DNA of 29,631 nucleotides from Deltaproteobacteria bacterium UBA5329 (GCA_002408185.1 DHQV01000056.1:1-29631); one strand, 5' to 3'. Counted from the stretch's first letter, positions 15,767-24,218 are shown. Numbers and translations: made by a program. The notes: generated by a model not told the origin, from the letters alone.

Positions 15767-15807
15767 CCTCTTCGAAGACCAGAAGCGGTCATTTGATGAG
15801 GTTTTTT
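15767..15807 (+). terminator. Candidate attenuator in the Nramp leader
   Basis: CCTC (15767-15770) pairs with GAGG (15798-15801), extended by G-T and A-T pairs, around an inner GACC (15777-15780)/GGTC (15787-15790) stem. Six Ts follow at 15802-15807. It starts ten bases past the leader-peptide stop, as expected of an attenuator; the stem is weak. Confidence 0.4.
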
Positions 15808-15854
15808 GGAAAACTTTCCTCTTATCCCTGATCAATTAATAAAGACAGACCGGG

Positions 15855-15876
15855 CCTCTTCACCTTTTCGGAGAGG
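15855..15876 (+). promoter_or_regulatory. Hairpin masking the Nramp ribosome site
   Basis: CCTCT (15855-15859) can pair with AGAGG (15872-15876), the ribosome-binding site six bases before ATG 15882. It could make translation of the transporter switchable. Confidence 0.4.
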
Positions 15877-15881
15877 TAGTT

Positions 15882-17198
15882 ATGTACTGGATCAGCAAGA
15901 CCATGCATCGGCTCGGCAATTTCCGGGCACGTCTCTTTCTTTTTCTCGTCATCCTGGGACCAGGTATCATTACTATGATCGCTGACAATGACGCGGGGGG
16001 TATCTCTACGTATGCGGTGACAGGGTCAAAATATGGGTTCAACATCCTCTGGGCCTTCTTCATCCTTGTCCCTATGGCCTACTACATCCAGGAAATGACC
16101 GTCCGGCTCGGCGCTGTGACCAAACGCGGTCATGCGGAGGCCATCTTCGACGGCTTCGGGTCATTCTGGGGCTGGTTTTCGATCATTGACCTTGCGGTCG
16201 TGAACTGGCTGACCCTTATAACGGAGTATATCGGCATGACGGCGGCGATGAGTATTTTCGGCATACCGCCATTCATTACTTGCATCGTTGTCACCATCGT
16301 CCTGATGGCAGTGGTAATCACGGGAAAATATTGGACGTTCGAAAGGATCACCCTTTTCTTTTGCTGCTTCAACTTTGTGTATATCCCTGCGGCGTTCTGG
16401 GCGATGAAAAGCGGAAGCGCACCTCCCTGGAGCGAGGTTTTCCGGGGTTTCTATTATCCTTACTTCCCCGGAGGGCTGACAACGGACCTTATCTTTATCC
16501 TTATGGCAAATATCGGCACCACCATAACCCCCTGGCAGATATTCTTCCAGCAGAGCGCCGTGGTCGACAAGGGTATAGACATCAAGGACATCAAGTTCGG
16601 AAAGATCGACACGTTCGCCGGTGCCTTCCTGACGTGCCTCGTCGCCGTCTTTATTATCATCGCAACGGGAGCCGCATTTTATTATCACCACCCTTCGATC
16701 GTAGTGGAAGATGCGCGGCAGACAGCGGAAGCCATCGTTCCCCTTATGCCAGACGGAAAAGGTTCATGGGCGCGGGTGCTATTTGCCATCGGCCTTTTTG
16801 ATGCGGGGTTCCTCGGAGCGTTGTGCATATCGCTTTCAACATCCTGGGCCGTGGGTGAGGTCTTCGGATGGGCCCACTCGCTCAATAAAGGCGTCAGGGA
16901 CGCTCCCTGGTTTTATTTCATCTACCTTATGATCCTCGTTACGGCCGGAGCGGTGGTCCTTGTCCCCGGAGCCCCCCTTATCACGATCACCATGTTCGTC
17001 CAGGTCGTCGCGGTGACGCTCCTGCCGGCGGCTCTCATGTTCCTCATCCTGCTGTTGAATGATGAAACGTTGATGGGCCAGCACAAGAACACCCGGTGGC
17101 AGAACCTTGTCAACTGGGGCATAACGATCTTCGTCATTGTCATGTCGACCCTTTATGGCGTTTCTGTTCTCTTTCCCGAAATATTCGGGCAAGGTTAG
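15882..17198 (+). CDS. Nramp-related divalent metal transporter, probably Mg2+
   Basis: A 438-residue membrane protein with 11 or so hydrophobic segments and the Nramp fold start GPGIITMIADND. Canonical Nramp (MntH) proteins bind Mn/Fe with DPGN in helix 1 and a MPH in helix 6. Here helix 1 reads DNDAGG (35-40), keeping one Asp but losing Asn, and helix 6 reads TPW (216-218), losing the soft Met ligand. Loss of the Met is a hallmark of Nramp-related Mg2+ transporters (NRMTs). The MgtE-domain gene ten bases downstream supports Mg2+ as substrate. It is the first large gene of the operon, behind a leader peptide and a possible attenuator. Mn2+ transport cannot be ruled out from sequence alone. 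Confidence 0.85.
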   Translation: MYWISKTMHRLGNFRARLFLFLVILGPGIITMIADNDAGGISTYAVTGSKYGFNILWAFFILVPMAYYIQEMTVRLGAVTKRGHAEAIFDGFGSFWGWFSIIDLAVVNWLTLITEYIGMTAAMSIFGIPPFITCIVVTIVLMAVVITGKYWTFERITLFFCCFNFVYIPAAFWAMKSGSAPPWSEVFRGFYYPYFPGGLTTDLIFILMANIGTTITPWQIFFQQSAVVDKGIDIKDIKFGKIDTFAGAFLTCLVAVFIIIATGAAFYYHHPSIVVEDARQTAEAIVPLMPDGKGSWARVLFAIGLFDAGFLGALCISLSTSWAVGEVFGWAHSLNKGVRDAPWFYFIYLMILVTAGAVVLVPGAPLITITMFVQVVAVTLLPAALMFLILLLNDETLMGQHKNTRWQNLVNWGITIFVIVMSTLYGVSVLFPEIFGQG

Positions 17199-17208
17199 GA
17201 GGGCTACA

Positions 17209-18465
17209 ATGAAAAACTCAACCAACGGCAACGGATCCGGATTCGAATTCCTCTGGTTTTCAGAATTGCTGTCACGCCCGATATACGCGGGGCAGGAACG
17301 TAGAAAGCTAGGCAAGCTTACCGACCTCGTTTTTGAACTCGTCGAACCCCATCCCAATGCCAGGGGAATATTCCTCGACCACGGGTGGGGAAAACCCACC
17401 GAGTTCATCCCCTGGGACAGGGTAATCGAGATCACGCCCGATGCCATTTTTATCGATCCCCCGGAAGATGCCGAGGCTTACCCTCCTTTTCAGGACCAGC
17501 CGGGATGGATGCTCCTCAATCAGCATCTCATGGGCAGGAGCATACTTGATATCGACGGAAGGAAGGTCGAGGTCGTCAACGACATCCATTTGCTTCTGTC
17601 GCGGGGCCAGATGATCATCGTTCATGTCGATGCGTCCATGAACGGGTTCTTGAGAAAATGGGGATTCAGAAATGTCCGCTGGATAAAAGACCGCCTTATT
17701 TCCTGGAAGTGGGTACAGCCCTTTTCTGTGGAGGACGCTCTCGCCACGGATTCGGTTTCCCTGGCGATCAAGAGAGAGCAGGCGCTCGACATGCCCGGCG
17801 AGGACCTGGCTGATGTTGTCGAGGTGCTGTCGGGCGAACAGCAGGAGGCTTTTTTCTCGGCCCTGGATGCCGAGAAAGCGGCGGAAACTCTCATTCACGC
17901 CGAGCCAAGGGCCAGGCGCCAGTTGATCGAGGACCTTACCGAAGAACGGGCCGGATCGATCTTTGCTGAACTCTCTATGCCTCAGATCGCCGATATTTTC
18001 TCGGATCTCCCTCACGATGACGTGACGGAGCTGATGGAACTGCTTTCCGGGGACCAGAGGGAACAGCTCCAGCATATGTTATATGACCATGAAATTACGG
18101 CGCAAAGGTTCATGCTTCCCAAGTTCCTTTTCTTTCCCCCGGAAGCTTCCGTGGGGGAGACGCTCCGCGCGATCAGGGGCTCGAGCCTGGATATCGAGTT
18201 CATCTCGTACATATATGTCGTTACCGGTGAAATGGTTCTGAAAGGCGTCGTCGACATCCGGGAGCTTATACTGGCATCCGACGATACGCAACTGAAGGAT
18301 ATCATGTCGACATCGGTAGTTTCCGCCGAAGAGACGAAAAAGATCGAGGAAGTGGAAGAGATATTCGACAAATATCATTTCCGGATGATCCCGGTCGTGG
18401 ACACGCACGACCGTCTGGTCGGGACCATCCGCGCGAATGACCTGATAAAATATTCTGAGCAATAA
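17209..18465 (+). CDS. Soluble PRC-barrel/MgtE-N/CBS protein
   Basis: 418 residues with no membrane segments. Two PRC-barrel-like regions (about 15-90 and 100-170) come first. Next is the MgtE N-terminal superhelical domain (about 185-300), with repeats such as LADVVEVLSGEQQEAFF and DIFSDLPHDDVTELMELL. Two CBS domains end the protein, the last with HFRMIPVVDTHDRLVGTIR. In MgtE channels the N and CBS domains sense cytosolic Mg2+ and gate the pore; here they are a separate protein, presumably gating the Nramp-like partner. ATG 17209 has AGGAGG and lies ten bases after the transporter stop; the longer frame from 17137 overlaps the transporter gene. Confidence 0.88.
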   Translation: MKNSTNGNGSGFEFLWFSELLSRPIYAGQERRKLGKLTDLVFELVEPHPNARGIFLDHGWGKPTEFIPWDRVIEITPDAIFIDPPEDAEAYPPFQDQPGWMLLNQHLMGRSILDIDGRKVEVVNDIHLLLSRGQMIIVHVDASMNGFLRKWGFRNVRWIKDRLISWKWVQPFSVEDALATDSVSLAIKREQALDMPGEDLADVVEVLSGEQQEAFFSALDAEKAAETLIHAEPRARRQLIEDLTEERAGSIFAELSMPQIADIFSDLPHDDVTELMELLSGDQREQLQHMLYDHEITAQRFMLPKFLFFPPEASVGETLRAIRGSSLDIEFISYIYVVTGEMVLKGVVDIRELILASDDTQLKDIMSTSVVSAEETKKIEEVEEIFDKYHFRMIPVVDTHDRLVGTIRANDLIKYSEQ

Positions 18466-18479
18466 TGAAGGAGACAGCT

Positions 18480-18593
18480 ATGCCAAGGATCAAAATGACC
18501 CCTGCAGTTAAGATCACGCTTTTCTTCCTGCGGTTCTACCTCGTGTTCCTCATGGCCCTCATCCTGATAAAGTTCATCAGGGTCATCCGGTAA
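18480..18593 (+). CDS. 37-residue single-pass membrane peptide
   Basis: A frame of 38 codons starts at ATG 18480 with AAGGAG six bases upstream, 14 bases after the CBS-protein stop. The product has a basic N-terminus (MPRIKMTPAVK), a hydrophobic helix (residues 12-30) and a basic end (KFIRVIR). Small membrane peptides such as MgtS, MgtR and KdpF stabilise or regulate transporters in other bacteria. I infer a similar role for this one with the Nramp-like protein. It is too short to classify by homology by eye, but strong ribosome site, spacing and hydrophobic pattern make it a real gene. Confidence 0.72.
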   Translation: MPRIKMTPAVKITLFFLRFYLVFLMALILIKFIRVIR

Positions 18594-18751
18594 AGATGAT
18601 TAATGAACCTGAGCCAGAACTGTTCACCTTGCGGCCTGTTCTTTACCGGTGTCTCCCATTGATATTTCACCGCAAAGCCATGTTCTTAAGGCCGTAACTG
18701 AACCGTGGGCCGAAGGCGAACACCTGTCCTTTTTTATCACCTCGGTAGATT

Positions 18752-19966
18752 CTAGGGTGTCAAGGACCCGATCAAATAGTCGATGTCTTTCGCGGTATGT
18801 TCCGCGGAGATCTGAAACCTTATCTCCTCGTCCCCCCTTGGCACCACAGGGAAGCCAAGCCCCGTCGCCAGAATGTTCCGGTCAAAAAGCCTCCCAACCA
18901 GTTCCCTGGTCTTTGCAGTGTCGCGGACCAGGAGGGGGACAATGGGGTGTTCACCTGCGATGGTCTCGTAACCCTGATCCCGTAAGCCACAGCGCAGGCT
19001 GGCGGCAAGTTCCCTGACCTTGTCGAGCAGGCCGACACCTTCGGAGCTATCGAGGATATTGAGCGCCGTGAGTGCGGCGGCCGCTTCCGAAGGGGTGATG
19101 GGGTTGGAGTATGTATAAAAAGGAGATGTTTCCCTGAGGTACTCGATAACGGTCTTGTCGGCCACCACGTAGCCGCCGTTTACGGCAAGGGCCTTGCCCA
19201 ACGTGGCGATGAGGATGTCGGCGCGTGCCCCTGTTTTTTCTTCGGTACCCCTGCCGGTTGCACCGAAGGCGCCAACACCATGGGAGTCGTCGACCACGGT
19301 TGTGACGCCTTCATCAAAACCGTCTTGATAGCGCATGCAGACTGTGTTGATCTCGTCAAGGGCCGCATGATCACCTCGCATGCTGAAAACTCCGTCGGTG
19401 ACCACGATCACCCGCTTCACCTGCCCTAGGTACTGTTTAAGGATGGCGCTCAGTCGGGTTACGTCCATGTGTTCATAGATCGCCTTGGCGGCAGGTTGGG
19501 CAAGGCGGATAGCATTGATGATGCTGTTGTGGTTAAGGGCGTCGCTCACTACGAGGGTTTCGTTGGTGATAAGCTGCGGCAGCACTCCCATGACCGTGAC
19601 ATAGGCGGCACTGAACAGCATGCCCGCCTGGCGCCCATGGAAAGAGGCAAGGCGCTGTTCCAGTTCTATATGGGTCTCAAAAGTGCCGCTGATGAAGCGG
19701 ACAGAACCCGGGCCGGTGCCGAAGCGGCGTGCTGCGTTCTCCTCCGCCTCGATCACCCGCGGGTCGTGACTGAGCCCGAGATAGGCATTGGCGTTCATGC
19801 GCAGAAAAGCCCTGTCCCAATGGCCTCTCAGGAGATATCTTGGACCGAAGCCGTCTCGGGGCGGCTGCCGGTCAGTGATGACCCGCTCTTCTCTTTTAGA
19901 TGCACCGGTCGCGGCCAATTGGTCGAGCTTCGCCGCCAACAAGGGTTCTAGCTTGATAAGTGCCAC
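18752..19966 (-). CDS. kbl: 2-amino-3-ketobutyrate CoA ligase (glycine C-acetyltransferase)
   Basis: 404-residue PLP enzyme of the alpha-oxoamine synthase family, converting 2-amino-3-ketobutyrate plus CoA to glycine and acetyl-CoA. Visible signatures are NANAYLGLS and GTGPGSVRFISGTFETH near the N-terminus, DDSHGVGAFG (PLP-ring Asp/His), and ATLGKALAVNGGYV containing the Schiff-base Lys. The upstream threonine dehydrogenase makes the substrate, which fixes the role among AOS enzymes. Start is GTG 19966 with GGGGAGG six bases upstream, 12 bases after the tdh stop. Confidence 0.93.
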   Translation of the reverse strand: MALIKLEPLLAAKLDQLAATGASKREERVITDRQPPRDGFGPRYLLRGHWDRAFLRMNANAYLGLSHDPRVIEAEENAARRFGTGPGSVRFISGTFETHIELEQRLASFHGRQAGMLFSAAYVTVMGVLPQLITNETLVVSDALNHNSIINAIRLAQPAAKAIYEHMDVTRLSAILKQYLGQVKRVIVVTDGVFSMRGDHAALDEINTVCMRYQDGFDEGVTTVVDDSHGVGAFGATGRGTEEKTGARADILIATLGKALAVNGGYVVADKTVIEYLRETSPFYTYSNPITPSEAAAALTALNILDSSEGVGLLDKVRELAASLRCGLRDQGYETIAGEHPIVPLLVRDTAKTRELVGRLFDRNILATGLGFPVVPRGDEEIRFQISAEHTAKDIDYLIGSLTP

Positions 19967-19978
19967 AGCTGTCCTCCC

Positions 19979-20935
19979 CTAAGGCTTACCGAGTTTGACT
20001 GCCAGGCGTGCAAGCATCTCCGTCGTCGTGGCCGCAAGGTCGTAACGAGGCTCCCAGCCCCACTCCGAGCGCGCTGCGCTGTCATCCATGTACCGGGGCC
20101 AGGAATCGGCTATGGCTTGGCGAACTGGATCGATGTCATATTCGATGCTGAAGCCGGGTATGAACGTACGGATCTGGACTGCCAGTTCCCGAGGTGTGAA
20201 GTTCATGGCCGTCACGTTGTAAGCATTGCGGTGGATGAGGCATTCACCATCCGCCTCCATCAACATTATCGCTGAACGAATGGCGTCCGGCATGTACATC
20301 ATATCGAGCCGCGTATCAGATTTAAGAAAGCAGACGTAGCGCCCCTCCGTGATAGCGGAATAGAAGATCTCCACAGCGTAATCGGTAGTGCCGCCCCCCG
20401 GTGGGGTCTTGTAGGAAATGAGCCCCGGTAGGCGCAGGCCACGGACATCTACACCAAACCTATGGTGGTAATAGTCGCACAACAACTCCCCGGCAAGCTT
20501 TGTGATACCGTAGATCGTGTTCGGACGCTGGATCGTAACCTGCGGAGTATTTTCCAACGGGGTGCTGGGGCCGAAAGCGCCAATGGAACTGGGAAAGAAA
20601 ACTGCCCAGCCGTACTGTCGGGCCCCTTCCAGCACCTTGTGCAAACCACCCATGTTTATCTCCCATGCCAGTTGCGGGTTCTGTTCCGCTACTGCGGACA
20701 GTACCGATGCCAGATGGAAGATGGTGTCGACCCTGTATTGATTTGCCACCTCCTGTAGGGAAGTGGCATCCCGGACATCGAGGCTGCAACACGGCCCGCT
20801 CTGCAGAAGATCGGCGTCATGTTGCCGCCGGTGCCCTGCAGCAACCACGTTATCATCACCGTACACGTGCCTCAGGGCCATCGTCAACTCGGAGCCTAAT
20901 TGACCCGTGGCACCCGTGACCAGTATTCTTTTCAT
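19979..20935 (-). CDS. tdh: NAD-dependent L-threonine 3-dehydrogenase, SDR type
   Basis: 318-residue short-chain dehydrogenase with the Rossmann start LVTGATGQLGSEL and the active-site YGITK motif (Tyr/Lys) after a Ser-rich FFPSSIGAFG. Blocks FHLASVLSAVAEQNP and RLPGLISYKTPPGGGTTDYA match the epimerase-like L-threonine dehydrogenases rather than the zinc MDR type. Reaction: L-threonine to 2-amino-3-ketobutyrate with NAD+. Start ATG 20935 has GAAGGA upstream. Together with kbl, 12 bases downstream, it makes a two-step threonine-to-glycine plus acetyl-CoA pathway. Confidence 0.92.
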   Translation of the reverse strand: MKRILVTGATGQLGSELTMALRHVYGDDNVVAAGHRRQHDADLLQSGPCCSLDVRDATSLQEVANQYRVDTIFHLASVLSAVAEQNPQLAWEINMGGLHKVLEGARQYGWAVFFPSSIGAFGPSTPLENTPQVTIQRPNTIYGITKLAGELLCDYYHHRFGVDVRGLRLPGLISYKTPPGGGTTDYAVEIFYSAITEGRYVCFLKSDTRLDMMYMPDAIRSAIMLMEADGECLIHRNAYNVTAMNFTPRELAVQIRTFIPGFSIEYDIDPVRQAIADSWPRYMDDSAARSEWGWEPRYDLAATTTEMLARLAVKLGKP

Positions 20936-21092
20936 CGTCCTTCGATCACTCCCGGTCGAGAAGATCGCGCCGCAGGATGGTATTCACACCCATAAAAAAG
21001 CTTCGTACAATCTTGATTCTATTTCAAGCAAATAACATCAAACATCTACCGCCATCCCTGGTCAAGAGACTGTACACCAAGTCCCTGTTTGA

Positions 21093-21672
21093 TCAGCGAT
21101 CAAGCGCCCTGATGCCTGCATCCAAGAGTCGGGTATTGAGGGAAGCGACGGCGTCCCGTGCGAGGCCTTCATTAAGAGCGAAGATAAGGGTTCCCGGGGC
21201 AGGCCCACAGCACGCCCGTTTCCATCAGCGCCCCCAACATTACGATATTGGCTCCATGGAGCGCTCCTGCTTCCGCGGCAATTGCTGTTGCAGGTATCGG
21301 GACTGCGCTCCTGCCTTGCGGTGCGTCGAACCCGCCGGCGGCCGAATCATACATGATCAACCCCCCCTTCTATTACCGTCGAAGCAAACTTCATCAGCGA
21401 AGGCCTGTTGAACGCTACCAGCACATCGGGATGATCTACCACGGGTGAGCCTATAGGCGTTCCCGATATTACTACCGAACAGTTGGAAGTGCCTCCCCGC
21501 TGTTCCGGCCCGTACTCCGGGTACCATGAGACGAAACGGCTGGAGTTGTAGGCAGTCCACGCCATGGCCAACCCCATGCTCAGCACGCTATGATGCACCT
21601 CCCGCAACCCTTGCACTCCAGAGGTTTTACGACCGGGCGGGGTCTGTTTTTACCCGTTTTCCCTAACTTCAC
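21093..21672 (-). pseudogene. Fused remnant of ferredoxin and gamma subunits of a 2-oxoacid:ferredoxin oxidoreductase
   Basis: A GTG start (21672, GGGAGG upstream) begins a ferredoxin-like subunit, PVVKPLECKGCGRCIIAC, which stops after 27 codons. From there another frame gives the middle of a KorC/PorC-type gamma subunit: SVLSMGLAMA, SWYPEYGPEQRGGTSNCSVV, SPVVDHPDVLVAFNRPS. Frameshifts near 21350 and 21200 lead to VPIPATAIAAEAG and then NEGLARDAVASLNTRLLDAG, ending at 21093-21095. The order ferredoxin, [alpha, beta missing], gamma is the normal kor operon order, so one deletion removed most of the ferredoxin gene, both catalytic subunits and the gamma N-terminus. Not functional. Confidence 0.8.
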
Positions 21673-21986
21673 CTGCGGATGAGCCTCCCTGCTAACGATA
21701 TCTTGAGCCTGGTGCCTGACAAAGGCCCCCGCTGATCCGGTGGTCTGACCAATAGTGTACCGTCTCCGAAGTCAGCTCCTCAAGATTCCTGGCCGGGAAG
21801 CTCTGTCTCATCTAAAGAAAAACAGTTCCCTGTTCTATGTCGGTCCCACCCGTCCCGGGCGCTCGTGAATATGGACGTACCCCCCTCTTCTATGTTTTGA
21901 TAGATGAAGGAGGGTCAAGGATTTTATTGAAAATGGATTACGGCCCCAGCCTCCGGGAACAGAGGCAGGCATAGCCAAAATTATTT
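21673..21986. other. Intergenic stretch, no gene
   Basis: No convincing coding frame. It contains the palindrome at 21741-21751 and a GCCTC (21949-21953)/GAGGC (21962-21966) hairpin near the end of the 65-residue gene, which may mark its transcript end. It may be the former promoter region of the kor remnant. Confidence 0.5.
21741..21751. promoter_or_regulatory. Candidate GntR/FadR-type operator
   Basis: TGGTC-T-GACCA is a perfect 5-1-5 palindrome matching the half-site pattern of FadR-subfamily GntR regulators. It lies 69 bases upstream of the kor remnant start on the minus strand. No GntR gene is in the window. Confidence 0.35.
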
Positions 21987-22184
21987 TTATACGGCTGCTT
22001 TTTTATTAAGTGCTTCTGCAATGTCGATTCCCAGGAATTTGCCGCCTGGCCTGAAAATTGTACCCGGTGCTATCCTGAGTATATTTCCCTTTGAAGTTGT
22101 TATATCCGAATTTTTGACGCAAACCCAGGAACCATCAGATTTCTTTTCGTATTCTTCGAGTGCAATTTTAGTGATCTCTTCCAT
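21987..22184 (-). CDS. Small protein of unknown function, 65 residues
   Basis: Starts MEEITKIALEEYEKKSDGSW and contains TSKGNILRIAPGTIFRPGGKF and a short helical end (DIAEALNKKAAV). No signal peptide, Cys or membrane segment. ATG 22184 is preceded by GGGAGGAG eight bases upstream, a strong ribosome site. It follows the dodecin gene on the same strand, but a clear terminator hairpin lies between them, so it probably has its own promoter. I do not recognise the family. Confidence 0.7.
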   Translation of the reverse strand: MEEITKIALEEYEKKSDGSWVCVKNSDITTSKGNILRIAPGTIFRPGGKFLGIDIAEALNKKAAV

Positions 22185-22270
22185 GTATTACTCCTCCCTG
22201 ATGCAGTACTGTTACTGCAATATATTTAAAGATAACTGCCCGCCAATGTCAAGAATCAAAATAATACTGA

Positions 22271-22296
22271 AGGCAGGGCCATTACTGACCCTGCCT
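22271..22296 (-). terminator. Terminator after dodecin
   Basis: AGGCAGGG (22271-22278) and CCCTGCCT (22289-22296) form a perfect 8-bp stem with a ten-base loop. On the minus strand it is followed by an AT-rich stretch with several Ts. Confidence 0.6.
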
Positions 22297-22358
22297 CGCA
22301 CTTAAGATGTGTAGAAACGATAAAAACTGTCTTGCCCTGTACGAAAACTACAGCTTCC

Positions 22359-22574
22359 CTACTTTTCGATGTGATACTTCATCGAAATGCTAAGCCTTAC
22401 CCGGAAACTCGTGATCTTCCCGTTTTCAACTGTTACGTCCTGTTTCACCACTTCGCCAATACGGAGATCCTCAAGCGTCTTCCCGGCAGTCTCGATCGCC
22501 TTCTTGGCAGCATCCTCCCATGATGTTGCGCTGGTGCCTACGATCTCATTCACGACATACACGCTATCCGGCAT
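22359..22574 (-). CDS. Dodecin
   Basis: 71-residue flavin-storage protein. The sequence follows the dodecin pattern closely: VYVVNEIVGTSATSWEDAAK, then the helix AIETAGKTLEDLRIGEVVK, then VTVENGKITSFRVRLSIS. Dodecins assemble into hollow dodecamers that bind FMN, lumichrome or CoA and protect against flavin photochemistry. The flavin-stacking Trp is in SWEDAA. ATG 22574 has AAAGGAGGG six bases upstream. Monocistronic, closed by the hairpin at 22271-22296. Confidence 0.92.
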   Translation of the reverse strand: MPDSVYVVNEIVGTSATSWEDAAKKAIETAGKTLEDLRIGEVVKQDVTVENGKITSFRVRLSISMKYHIEK

Positions 22575-22803
22575 AATACCCTCCTTTAGTTTGATATGTA
22601 CTCAAAAGACATGGATACTTACATATAATTAATAAATGCGGATAACAGGCATGTCAAGGCAGCGTAGGTCAAAAGACCAATAGAAACGCACCATTTCAAG
22701 CCGCCACTTTTGCCAATTATCGGAACAATGAACATCTTTTCAGTGAGGGGTGACCGCTTCATAGACGATGGACACCCCCTATTATAACGACGAGAGGTGA
22801 GAC

Positions 22804-23632
22804 ATGATCGATTCCCCGAGGTATATAAACAGCCTTAGCTTTCTCTTTTGGTCTGCTGTGATCGCGGCGGCGGCTTGTGCTGTTGCGATGGTCCCGGCGC
22901 AACAGGCCCGGGCCGAAGTAAGGACCCAGAACATCACCTACAGTTCAGACTCGGTCACTCTCGAGGGATATCTTGCCTATGACGACAGGGCAACCGGAAA
23001 GCTGCCCGGTGTCCTCGTCGTGCAACGAATGGAAAGGCATAACCGCCTATGAGAAAAAGAGGGTGGAGCAGCTCGCCTCCATGGGCTATGTTGCATTCGC
23101 CGCGGACATCTACGGTAAGGGCGTAAGCCCCGCGACAACGGAGGAAGCAGCCAGGACAGCCGGTATATATCGAGGCAATCGGCGGTTACTGCGTGCCAGG
23201 GCCCTCGCAGGTTTAAAGGTACTCAAGGAGTTCCGAAAGACCGATTCTTCGCGCGTTGCAGCCATCGGCTACTGCTTTGGAGGGACCACGGTGCTGGAAC
23301 TCGCCAGAGCCAATGCCGATGTAGTGGGCGTGGTCAGCTTCCACGGCGGCCTCGATACGCCGGACCCGGCTACAGGGCCCATAAAGCCGAAGGTGCTTGT
23401 CCTTACCGGGGCCGACGACCCTCACGTACCTCCGGTCCGGCGCCTCGCCTTCGAGCAGGAGATGCGGGCGGCAGGAGCTGACTGGCAGATGCATATCTAC
23501 GGAGGGGCAGTCCACTCCTTCACCAACCCGGCATCCGGCAACAACCCATCGAGCGGGGCAGCTTACAATGAAAAAGCGGGCAAGCGCTCCTTGGAGGCCA
23601 TGAAATTGTCTTTCAGCGAGATGTTCAGGTAG
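22804..23632 (+). pseudogene. Secreted dienelactone hydrolase-family protein, single-base frameshift
   Basis: Two overlapping frames encode one protein of about 275 residues. Frame one (from ATG 22804) has a signal peptide (to about residue 38) and the start of an alpha/beta hydrolase ending KLPGVLVV. Frame two continues EWKGITAYEKKRVEQLASMG with the nucleophile GYCFGG, the acid in TGADDPHVP and the His in GGAVHSF. The sequence GTGCAACGAATGG at 23021 reads VHEW if one A (23024/23025) is removed, exactly the family motif. So this is either a fresh one-base insertion or a sequencing error. All three catalytic residues are intact. Confidence 0.88.
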
Positions 23633-23702
23633 TCAAGTCAGCCCGGCGTCTTGGCATATACTGACAGATCTGGCGAAGCGAATCCCGATTTGCCGCGCAA
23701 GT

Positions 23703-24218
23703 TCAAGGATAGGTAATTGTGATCCCGACGACCTTTGCCCGGGGGGTTATTGTGTGAACCTTGCTGGTATTCGCGCTCATGATGTGCTCCACCGCAACAT
23801 TTCGGATGACCAAGGCATCTGCGATAAGTGACCTGTGGCACCGCCAGAAAAGCGCTTCCGCACACATAATTACCGTTTGCACAGAATCCGAGATGTCTAT
23901 GAGCATTTTGATAGCCCTGACAAATTCCGGAGTTTGCATGTAGTCGGCAAAACCGCGGAAGGATAGATTGGTCCATCCGGTATTTATGGACGCGCCGGTC
24001 GTGTGGCGCAATCCTCCGAGTTCTTTCAGGTGCAGATAGCGTATGCCGTGTCCCCCAAGATCGGATTCGAGCTCATTCTTATTAAATTGGGGATTATGGC
24101 GGGACCCGGGGATCGAGCGCACGTCGGCGACCAATTCAATGTTATAGCCCTGAAGGATCTTGATAAACTGGTCCGGCGAATGCGTTGAATGGCCAATGGT
24201 GTAGATTCTGTTACTCAT
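23703..24218 (-). CDS. DUF488 family protein
   Basis: 171 residues. The DUF488 signatures are IYTIGHSTHSPDQFIKIL at the N-terminus, VADVRSIPGSRHNPQFNKN, YLHLKELGGLR and the Cys motif CAEALFWRCHRSLIADAL. Family members are cytoplasmic proteins of unknown biochemical function, often with a conserved Cys thought to be reactive. ATG 24218 has a weak GGTGGG. It is convergent with the dienelactone hydrolase gene 70 bases away. The C-terminal 30 residues are less conserved in appearance than the rest. Confidence 0.88.
   Translation of the reverse strand: MSNRIYTIGHSTHSPDQFIKILQGYNIELVADVRSIPGSRHNPQFNKNELESDLGGHGIRYLHLKELGGLRHTTGASINTGWTNLSFRGFADYMQTPEFVRAIKMLIDISDSVQTVIMCAEALFWRCHRSLIADALVIRNVAVEHIMSANTSKVHTITPRAKVVGITITYP

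Noticed and set aside
15602..15796. 64-codon frame over the Nramp leader
   Set aside because: It starts inside the promoter and has no ribosome site; the 27-codon frame with GGGAG is preferred.
16161..16691. 176-codon minus-strand frame in the Nramp gene
   Set aside because: Antisense shadow; hydrophilic sequence complementary to membrane codons.
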